A stretch of 8,540 nucleotides of DNA from Terriglobia bacterium (GTDB lineage: Bacteria; Acidobacteriota; Terriglobia; UBA7540), in NCBI GenBank assembly GCA_030040455.1, contig JASHTR010000355.1, positions 1 to 8,540 of the forward strand, written 5' to 3'. The notes beneath the pieces are model-generated. The model saw only the letters and a program-made list of their open reading frames with translations, was not told the origin of the DNA and searched no databases. Positions 1-4,077 of the stretch are shown here, piece by piece. Positions within the stretch are counted from its first letter, which is position 1. Every line of letters starts with the position of its first letter. Both the position numbers and the translations under genes were made by a program.

Positions 1-2
1 AT

Positions 3-506
3 TTCGCCAAGCCGCTGCTGAACCAGATTATCGCCATCATCCAGCGCGATCAGGCGAATGCGATTGCCATTGTGAATCCGGCGCTGCAGGCGATCGGCGA
101 GTTTCACAAAGGCCCCGGACTGCGCACGGCATTTCCGTGGCTGTCGCTGGCCGCGGACGGAGTTCAGTTTGACGTGGGTTCGCCCCTGACCCGGGCCGAG
201 ACAGTTCGCGTTACGCTGCTGCTCGATGTGGGCCAGTTTGACCAGGAAATGGCGCAGGACAATGCCGCGGATTACGCTCGCGTGCTGGACATGATTGTAA
301 CGACGGCAAGTGGCTCGGACTGGGTCACGTCGTTGCCCATCGTTCACGAGACCGTGCCGAGCGGCATGACTTCGCCTTCGGTTACAGGGTCGGTGAAGAT
401 GGTGTTTGTGCGCTCGCACAGCTTTTCGCTGGTTGCGGCGCATGAGATTGACACGCCCGTGTTGCGCGCGACGCTCGCACTTGAATTCGATTTGCAGGAA
501 ACCTGA
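3..506 (+). CDS. Tail terminator/completion-like protein (5' partial)
   Basis: The frame is open from the window edge, starting at base 3 with FAKPLLNQII, so the gene begins upstream and the GTG at 72 is probably internal. 167 residues are visible, ending in LEFDLQET. No signal peptide or membrane segment is seen. The position directly before the tail tube gene, with its stop overlapping the tube gene's ribosome site, is where siphoviruses usually encode the tail terminator or head-tail joining protein that caps the tube. The segment FHKGPGLRTAFPWL echoes IHQGPGVLWLG in the next gene, also at the DNA level. The function is inferred from position and general character (small, mixed alpha/beta-looking protein); I do not recognise a diagnostic motif. 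It could instead be another minor virion protein. Confidence 0.6.
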   Translation, partial: FAKPLLNQIIAIIQRDQANAIAIVNPALQAIGEFHKGPGLRTAFPWLSLAADGVQFDVGSPLTRAETVRVTLLLDVGQFDQEMAQDNAADYARVLDMIVTTASGSDWVTSLPIVHETVPSGMTSPSVTGSVKMVFVRSHSFSLVAAHEIDTPVLRATLALEFDLQET

Positions 507-511
507 GGAGG
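505..511 (+). promoter_or_regulatory. Strong Shine-Dalgarno of the tail tube gene
   Basis: GAGGAGG lies 6 bases before the ATG at 518 and overlaps the TGA stop (504-506) of the preceding gene, so the two are probably translationally coupled. It is the best ribosome site in the window and fits the high expression needed for a tube subunit. Confidence 0.85.
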
Positions 512-517
512 AAAGAC

Positions 518-1447
518 ATGAACGCACCGGACATAACGAAAATCCATCAAGGCCCCGGCGTGCTGTGGCTGGGATGCGCGGTGCCAGGGGCTGGCGCGCG
601 TCTCACCATCGACGTAAATGGCAACCCGACGGCCACCGGAGTGGTCGCAGCGCCAGCCGCGCCCGCGCTTTCGAGCGTTGTGGGAGGCGCGCTTTCGTCA
701 GAGACCTACTACGTGGTCATCACGCTTGTCACGCCTACCGGCGAGACAACGCCTTCTACCGAAGTCTCGCTCGCCGTCGCTGCGGACAGCGAGCTGCTGA
801 TCCAGTCGCCGCCGCCCACGCCAGGCGCGATTGGCTGGAACGCCTACGTCAGCACGACGACGGGAACCGAGAAGCTGCAAAATGCCATGCCCCTCGCCAT
901 CGGCATCAACTGGACGCAGACGGCGGCTCCTGCGGGCGCGACTGCTGCGCCGTCCGTCAACAGCACCACGGCTTTATACGGCGGCGCGATCGAAGGCGCA
1001 ACGACCTTTGGCATTGTGCCGAAGATCGCCGAGATCAAGGCCGACCAGGTGTTTGGCGCGATCGATGCGCGGCCCACGGACGCGGAAGCCAGCATTGAAG
1101 CGACGCTGCTTGAGACGGACCTGCAAAAGCTTTCGTTCCTGATTGCGGGCGCGTCTTACCTGGAGGGAACCGACTTGACGCTGCCAGCAGGATTCCAGAG
1201 CTTCGAGCAGCTCACTTATGGCGGCCTTTTCACTATTCCCAACTGGTCGATTGCGGTGATTTCGCCGCGCGTGAACTATCCTGGCAAGTTTGTGGTCTCG
1301 CAACTCTACCAGGCGTATGTCAGCAAGGAGCCGTCGCTTGCGTTCTCGAAAGAGAAGCCCACGACGGCCAAAGTGACTTTTGCCGGGATCGCGGTGACGA
1401 GCCGCGCGGCTGGGGATCAGTTGGGAAGCATCTGGAGGCAACTGTAG
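518..1447 (+). CDS. Major tail tube protein with an Ig/Fn3-like insert
   Basis: This 309-residue protein probably polymerises into the phage tail tube. The start follows a perfect Shine-Dalgarno at 505-511. Residues 1-43 (ITKIHQGPGVLWLG...) and about 152-309 (YGGAIEGATTFGIVPKIAEI, then KADQVFGAID) resemble a tail tube fold: the GxxEG...E(I/V)K.DQ..G.ID pattern followed by beta-rich sequence ending in FAGIAV. Residues about 44-150 look like a fibronectin-III/Ig-like beta sandwich (TYYVVITLVTPTGETTPSTE, then IGWNAYVSTTTGTEKLQN) placed in an N-terminal loop of the tube domain. Such domains on virions usually face outward and bind surface carbohydrate weakly. The tube role is supported by order (after the terminator, before chaperone and tape measure); the insert boundaries are my estimate. 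Confidence 0.75.
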   Translation: MNAPDITKIHQGPGVLWLGCAVPGAGARLTIDVNGNPTATGVVAAPAAPALSSVVGGALSSETYYVVITLVTPTGETTPSTEVSLAVAADSELLIQSPPPTPGAIGWNAYVSTTTGTEKLQNAMPLAIGINWTQTAAPAGATAAPSVNSTTALYGGAIEGATTFGIVPKIAEIKADQVFGAIDARPTDAEASIEATLLETDLQKLSFLIAGASYLEGTDLTLPAGFQSFEQLTYGGLFTIPNWSIAVISPRVNYPGKFVVSQLYQAYVSKEPSLAFSKEKPTTAKVTFAGIAVTSRAAGDQLGSIWRQL

Positions 1448-1452
1448 CTGAA

Positions 1453-1524
1453 AGCTGTCAGCAGTCAGCGATCAGCTTTCAGCGAAAGCTTTGGCTGAGT
1501 ACTGATAGCTGAACGCTGACAGCT
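1453..1524 (+). repeat. Heptad-phased imperfect palindrome, copy 1
   Basis: The gap after the tube gene contains TCAGCNN units every 7 bases on the left (from about 1458), AAAGCTTT at 1485-1492 in the centre, and NNGCTGA-type units every 7 bases on the right. The arms pair over about 36 positions each, with mismatches mostly in the two variable bases of each heptad. No T-tract follows, so it is not a standard terminator. It is the first of four such elements in this window. Confidence 0.85.
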
Positions 1525-1541
1525 AAAAGCGGAGATAAATA

Positions 1542-1604
1542 ATGAGCGACCTGGAAAATCACATCAGGAGTAGGTGTGCTCGCCCAGCCTGCGGCGCAGG
1601 ATGA
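1542..1604 (+). pseudogene. Orphan gene start (20 codons), probably a displaced tail gene start
   Basis: GGAG at 1531-1534 sits 7 bases before ATG 1542, a good translation start, and the reading begins MSDLENHIRS. The frame ends at TGA 1602-1604 after 20 codons, the last of which run antisense through the end of the opposite-strand ORF 1564-1842. The natural reading is that this was the start of a tail gene, perhaps the chaperone at 1871, whose body was separated by about 310 bases of inserted DNA. The two pieces are now in different frames. It could also be a short leader peptide. Confidence 0.35.
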
Positions 1605-1842
1605 AGCCTTGAATATAGAGAGAAATTCCGACGACCACGCCAATCAGGATAGTCATTGCCAGGGCTTGCGCTCCAGTGCCCGGCGTGTGAGATAGAGACG
1701 TGAAGACGAGTGGCGTAACGCCGAGAGCGATGATAGCTGAGCCAAGTTTACGTTTAATGCTCGCTCGCTGCGCTCGCTGGCACCACGAGGAACGCTCGCT
1801 AGGCTGAGGCATTTTGCAAGTGCAGTCGAAGCACGAATACAT
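1564..1842 (-). CDS. Small two-helix membrane protein, antisense in the tail operon
   Basis: A 92-residue ORF on the strand opposite to all neighbours. It has two clear hydrophobic segments at about residues 33-50 (LGSAIIALGVTPLVFTSL) and 61-82 (LAMTILIGVVVGISLYIQGF), separated by a short polar turn (SHTPGTGAQA) and flanked by basic clusters (KRK at 30-32, RRR at 83-85). This predicts a helical hairpin with both ends in the cytoplasm. The first ~27 residues are Cys/Ser/Arg-rich and overlap the GCTCGCT repeat tract, so the annotated ATG or the N-terminus may not be native; the conserved-looking part starts near SIKRKLG. Codon use looks less GC-rich than the tail genes. Likely a moron-type cargo gene or a relic; the topology also fits a class II holin, but nothing specific supports that. 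Confidence 0.5.
   Translation of the reverse strand: MYSCFDCTCKMPQPSERSSWCQRAQRASIKRKLGSAIIALGVTPLVFTSLSHTPGTGAQALAMTILIGVVVGISLYIQGFILRRRLGEHTYS
1759..1800. repeat. GCTCGCT short repeat tract
   Basis: Four copies of GCTCGCT occur at 1759-1765, 1763-1769 (overlapping), 1772-1778 and 1794-1800, in a region whose composition is unlike coding sequence. It covers the N-terminal third of the opposite-strand ORF. It may be an inserted repeat or a scar of the rearrangement that placed that ORF here. Confidence 0.6.
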
Positions 1843-1870
1843 AACCTTATTTTAATCTTGTGAGGTCAAC

Positions 1871-2383
1871 GTGGCCGGAGAAAACGGGATTGCAACCGCT
1901 GCGGATTTCCGGCGTGCAGCGGAAGCCCGAGCGGAGGATGAATTTGAGGAACCGCAGCGTGTGGTGCTTCCCGGCTCGGGCTTGGCGGTGATGATTCGCC
2001 GTCCGCGCGTGGCTTATTTCGCATTGCGCGGACTTCCTTTGCCGCAAAGCCTGGCAGTGCAAGGTCTAGACGAAAGCGAACACCGCGAGGGGGATACGCA
2101 AAAGTTTGCAGAGCGCATGGTCGCTCTCCTGAAATCGGCAGTAGTCTCGCCGCATCTTTCGCTTGATCCGGGCGTAGATGAGATCAGCCCGAACTGGCTC
2201 TGCGAAGAAGACATCACTTTCTTGTTCCGTTACCTTGTAGGCGAGGTCCTGGCAGGAGGTCAGGACCTCGCTTCGTTTCGCGCGGGACCGCGACCGGACG
2301 CTGTTGCTCGCGCGTGTGGCGCGGACGTGGCATTGCCGCCCGAGTCTTCTGCTCAGGCAGACGGCGACGGAGTTTCAGGTTGA
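1871..2383 (+). CDS. Tail assembly chaperone, zero-frame product (G-like)
   Basis: A 170-residue soluble protein in the slot between tail tube and tape measure, where long-tailed phages encode the G/GT chaperones that bind the tape measure during tail assembly. The GTG start is preceded by GAGGT (1862-1866); an in-frame TAA at 1853 rules out a much earlier start. Residues 1-30 are charged and helical (ATAADFRRAAEARAEDEFEE); a beta-like stretch (VVLPGSGLAVMIRRPRV) and a helical C-terminal half (ITFLFRYLVGEVL) follow. From about residue 137 the sequence turns low-complexity (AGPRPDAVARACGADVALPP) and looks like out-of-frame reading, while another frame takes over with convincing protein sequence (see 2241-2453). 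I infer a frameshifted GT-type fusion. Without it, an 81-base gap to the tape measure would remain, unusual for this operon's non-repeat junctions. Confidence 0.7.
   Translation: MAGENGIATAADFRRAAEARAEDEFEEPQRVVLPGSGLAVMIRRPRVAYFALRGLPLPQSLAVQGLDESEHREGDTQKFAERMVALLKSAVVSPHLSLDPGVDEISPNWLCEEDITFLFRYLVGEVLAGGQDLASFRAGPRPDAVARACGADVALPPESSAQADGDGVSG
2241..2271 (+). promoter_or_regulatory. Perfect 11-bp stem-loop with Shine-Dalgarno-like loop
   Basis: GCGAGGTCCTG (2241-2251) is the exact reverse complement of CAGGACCTCGC (2261-2271), leaving a 9-base loop. AGGAGGT (2254-2260) is a near-ideal anti-SD match inside the chaperone coding frame. It lies just 5' of the point where the reading frame appears to change. 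Internal SD-like sequences are known stimulators of bacterial recoding (prfB, dnaX), so I read this as part of a frameshift signal. It could also act as a translation-start site, but no start codon follows at a useful distance. Confidence 0.65.
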
Positions 2384-2453
2384 TTTGTTGTGCGCCGCAC
2401 TGCTCTGGCGCGAGGAGCAGCAGGACACGGCTGAAGACGCTGTTGAATGGTGA
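2241..2453 (+). CDS. Frameshifted second half of the tail chaperone (T-like)
   Basis: The frame one base ahead of the chaperone is open from just after TAG 2238-2240 to TGA 2451-2453. It reads as a plausible helical protein domain (LLLARVARTWHCRPSLLL, then RQTATEFQVDLLCAALLWRE, ending DAVEW). The WHxRPSxxL...EFQxDLLCAAL pattern is what I expect of the second domain of phage tail chaperones. It has no ATG start and no ribosome site before its rare-type candidates (TTG 2304, GTG 2316). It ends 11 bases before the tape measure start, normal operon spacing. Fusion through the slip site would give a protein of 193 residues (+1) or 194 residues (-2). A real indel making the gene a pseudogene, or a sequencing error, is the alternative. 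Confidence 0.6.
   Translation, partial: ARSWQEVRTSLRFARDRDRTLLLARVARTWHCRPSLLLRQTATEFQVDLLCAALLWREEQQDTAEDAVEW
2276..2284 (+). promoter_or_regulatory. Candidate frameshift slip site (+1 or -2)
   Basis: Zero-frame codons are TTT (2276), CGC (2279), GCG (2282). Two slips give the observed frame change: TTT to TTC (+1, 2276 to 2277), or GCG to the identical GCG two bases back (-2, 2282 to 2280). Either puts the ribosome into the frame open from 2241 to 2453. The exact position is inferred; the shift could lie anywhere between 2241 and 2383. A short GC-only hairpin (2309-2313 with 2319-2323) follows downstream. Confidence 0.4.
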
Positions 2454-2464
2454 AACCATAAGTT

Positions 2465-3253
2465 ATGGCAACGAACCATCTGGGTTTGCTTTTTGAAATT
2501 GCGGCAAATCCACAAAACGCTGAGAACGCGATCAAGAAGTTTGAGGCGACAACCCGCGACTCGCTCGACGCGATGTTGAAGGCGGCGATACCAGTTGCCT
2601 CGAAAGAAGCCCAGGCGATTTCGAAGCTCAACGAGGCGCTGGTTGGAACAAAGACCTCCATGCAATCTCTATCCGGCGAGATGGAGGTTGCGTATCAGTT
2701 CCAGGAGAAGTTTGGGCGCGCGCTCGGACACAACGTCGGGCAAGCGCTGGTTTACGGCGAGTCGATTGGCAAAGCGATGGACCGCGCGCTGAAAGCCACG
2801 CTGGGGTCCATTGCCGGCCAGGCGATGGTGCGCGGGATTTTCGAGACGGCGGTCGGATTCGCAGATCTGTTTGTCGATCCGCCGGCCGCGGCTGCGGCAT
2901 TTGAGTCTGCTGCGCTTTTCGCTGCTGTGGGCGGCGCGGCGGCAGCGCTGGGCAGAGCGATTCCTGGAGGCGCGGGCCACACGGCGCGAACTGCGCCAAG
3001 ATACTCGGCCGGCGGTGTGAGCCGGAGCCGCGGCGCGGTGAATAGCGAAGGGAGCGGCTATGGCGAGGGAGGGTCGCTGGCGCCCGCGCAGGCTTATCAG
3101 CCGCCTTCGGGTGGCGGCAATTTGACCGTCGCCATCATGGGCGACGAAGAAGCGGGAACGTGGCTCGCGACCACCCTCAACCGCGCGGTGACGCAGCAAG
3201 GCGTGCAGCTCGTGGCAACGGGGTCGCAGCGCGGCGCGCCGGTGGGGCACTGA
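2465..3253 (+). CDS. Short tail tape measure protein
   Basis: This 262-residue protein follows the chaperone and precedes distal-tail genes, the fixed place of the tape measure protein, which sets tail length and travels out at DNA ejection. Residues 1-100 are helical and coiled-coil-like (NAENAIKKFEATTRDSLDAM). Residues about 105-170 are Ala/Gly-rich and hydrophobic (LKATLGSIAGQAMVRGIFET, AALFAAVGGAAAALGRAIPG), like tape measure membrane-active regions. Residues 175-225 are Gly/Ser/Tyr-rich and disordered-looking, and the C-terminus has a small beta/alpha unit (LTVAIMGDEEAGTWLATTLN). Most tape measures exceed 600 residues, so this one is unusually short; the common proportionality of roughly 0.15 nm per residue suggests a tail near 40 nm. 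The ATG at 2465 has no strong Shine-Dalgarno; an in-frame TAA at 2459 fixes the start region. Confidence 0.65.
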   Translation: MATNHLGLLFEIAANPQNAENAIKKFEATTRDSLDAMLKAAIPVASKEAQAISKLNEALVGTKTSMQSLSGEMEVAYQFQEKFGRALGHNVGQALVYGESIGKAMDRALKATLGSIAGQAMVRGIFETAVGFADLFVDPPAAAAAFESAALFAAVGGAAAALGRAIPGGAGHTARTAPRYSAGGVSRSRGAVNSEGSGYGEGGSLAPAQAYQPPSGGGNLTVAIMGDEEAGTWLATTLNRAVTQQGVQLVATGSQRGAPVGH

Positions 3254-3260
3254 AAGGCAA

Positions 3261-3288
3261 ATCAGAAAGCAGAAATTAGAAATCAGAA
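3261..3288 (+). repeat. NNNAGAA heptad repeat, four units
   Basis: ATCAGAA, AGCAGAA, ATTAGAA and ATCAGAA follow each other without gaps just after the tape measure stop. They precede, in almost the same 7-base rhythm, the palindromic heptad element at 3292-3349. It appears to be a sister repeat type with the same period. Confidence 0.8.
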
Positions 3289-3291
3289 AAA

Positions 3292-3349
3292 AGCGGTCAG
3301 CACTCAGCTTTCAGCTAAAGCTTTGGCTGACGGCTGAGAGCTGAATGCT
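3292..3349 (+). repeat. Heptad-phased imperfect palindrome, copy 2
   Basis: Centred between 3320 and 3321 in AAAGCTTT. The arms pair over 29 positions with only a few mismatches, again in the variable bases of each heptad (CTCAGCT/TTCAGCT on the left, GGCTGAC/GGCTGAG/AGCTGAA on the right). The element continues as GATAGCTTCTT to base 3360, directly touching the next start codon. Confidence 0.9.
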
Positions 3350-3360
3350 GATAGCTTCTT

Positions 3361-3744
3361 ATGGCTTACCCGCAAATCACGTACTATTCCGGCTCGACGT
3401 TGGTGACGCTGCCGTTCACCTATCCGCCGCGCAACGTGGCCGCGTATAACTCGGTCGCCACGCGGCACGACAATATTTCGAGCTCGGGCGTCCGGGAATC
3501 GATCCTCGAGCGCATTGACAATTTTCTTGAAATAGAAATGGAGACGGTGCTCTCCGGCGCGGACGTTCAAAACTGGAATGAGTTTATGCAGTACGCGCTC
3601 CAAGGCAACCAGTTTTCGTACTATCCCGACGCCTCGTTGGGGAGCTACGTGAATTACTGGCTGGAAGACACAACATGGAATGCAGCATACAAAGCAGCGG
3701 GGCTCTACAGTTTCAAGCTGAAGTTTCGCCAGGTGGTCACGTAG
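3361..3744 (+). CDS. Distal-tail-like minor tail protein
   Basis: A 127-residue, aromatic-rich, beta-looking protein (MAYPQITYYSGSTLVTLPFT, GNQFSYYPDASLGSYVNYWL, YSFKLKFRQVV). Its position between tape measure and hub matches the distal tail protein slot of siphoviruses and gene transfer agents, whose ring joins the tube to the tip. The SGVRESILERIDNF segment followed by an F-x-x-Y-A-L-Q-G and a closing K-L-K-F-R strand is compatible with that role, but I do not recognise a named family. Upstream bases GATAGCTTCTT belong to a repeat and contain no Shine-Dalgarno, yet MAYPQ is the only sensible start. Translation may depend on coupling, a leaderless-like mode, or the repeat hairpin. Confidence 0.55.
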   Translation: MAYPQITYYSGSTLVTLPFTYPPRNVAAYNSVATRHDNISSSGVRESILERIDNFLEIEMETVLSGADVQNWNEFMQYALQGNQFSYYPDASLGSYVNYWLEDTTWNAAYKAAGLYSFKLKFRQVVT

Positions 3745-3746
3745 CA

Positions 3747-3782
3747 ATCAGCATTCAGCTAAAGCTTTAGCTGAATGCTGAT
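3747..3782 (+). repeat. Perfect 36-base palindrome of the heptad family, copy 3
   Basis: ATCAGCATTCAGCTAAAG and its exact reverse complement meet at an AAGCTT centre with no mismatch over 36 bases. The element begins two bases after the stop codon (TAG 3742-3744) and the repeat-like sequence continues (CGCTGAAAGCTTCCT) to the next ATG at 3798, so the whole intergenic gap is repeat. Confidence 0.95.
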
Positions 3783-3797
3783 CGCTGAAAGCTTCCT

Positions 3798-3980
3798 ATG
3801 ATTCAAGGCAATCAAACCTGGACGGCGGCGCTGAATCAGCCGCAGAAGCAGCCACTCTATATTTTCGTGATTCCGCAGTTTGGGATTCTGCTGGCAAGCT
3901 GCTCAGCGACGCTGCTGCAAAACTCCGGCAGCGGCGGATACGGGGTGGTCCTATACGGCATAGGAGCGTATGGAACGTAA
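3798..3980 (+). CDS. 60-residue ORF, probable N-terminal fragment of the tail hub
   Basis: MIQGNQTWTAALNQPQKQPL is followed by a beta-rich stretch (YIFVIPQFGILLASC) and a Gly/Tyr-rich end (GGYGVVLYGIGAYGT). The content suggests the opening of a larger tail protein rather than a complete small one: an initial helix, then a first beta strand (PLYIFVIPQFGILLAS) of a hub-type domain, then an abrupt end before a repeat element. The matching body of such a hub seems to lie in residues about 1005-1481 of the next ORF. The ATG directly follows repeat sequence with no Shine-Dalgarno. It may be a decayed fragment, or a free peptide completing the hub in trans. Confidence 0.45.
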   Translation: MIQGNQTWTAALNQPQKQPLYIFVIPQFGILLASCSATLLQNSGSGGYGVVLYGIGAYGT

Positions 3981-3981
3981 A

Positions 3982-4059
3982 AGAAGCAATCCGCTTTCAG
4001 CGGTCAGCTATCAGCTAAAGCCTGAGCTGACGGCTGACCGCTGATTGCTGACAGCTTCT
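3982..4059 (+). repeat. Heptad-phased imperfect palindrome, copy 4
   Basis: Centred between 4020 and 4021. The longest uninterrupted pairing is TCAGCGGTCAGC (3997-4008) with GGCTGACCGCTGA (about 4032-4044), with further pairing out to AGAAGC (3982-3987) and GCTTCT (4054-4059). No T-tract follows. It fills the gap between the 60-residue ORF and the giant tip gene. Confidence 0.85.
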
Positions 4060-4077
4060 CTTGTAGGTAATTGACTG

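Noticed and set aside
406..1098. 230-codon plus-strand frame overlapping the first two tail genes
   Set aside because: Arg/His/Ala-rich, no ribosome site, and both genes in the other frame are convincing.
1843..1869. Promoter for the minus-strand membrane protein (TTGAC on the minus strand at 1865-1869, AT-rich stretch after it)
   Set aside because: No acceptable -10 hexamer at the right spacing; the AT-rich run is suggestive only.
2314..2496. 60-codon plus-strand frame over the chaperone-tape measure junction
   Set aside because: Arg/Cys/Ser-rich composition typical of out-of-frame GC-rich DNA; the frame open at 2241-2453 is the protein-like one.
3304..3747. 147-codon minus-strand open frame
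   Set aside because: It runs antisense through the distal-tail-like gene and starts and ends in heptad repeats (LSAFSSQPSAKALAES), so it is a repeat-derived artefact.
3292..4059. Palindromes as rho-independent terminators
   Set aside because: None is followed by a T-tract, and all lie between same-strand tail genes that need to be co-transcribed.
3261..4059. CRISPR array
   Set aside because: Units are 7 bases with no unique spacers of regular length, and no cas gene is nearby.
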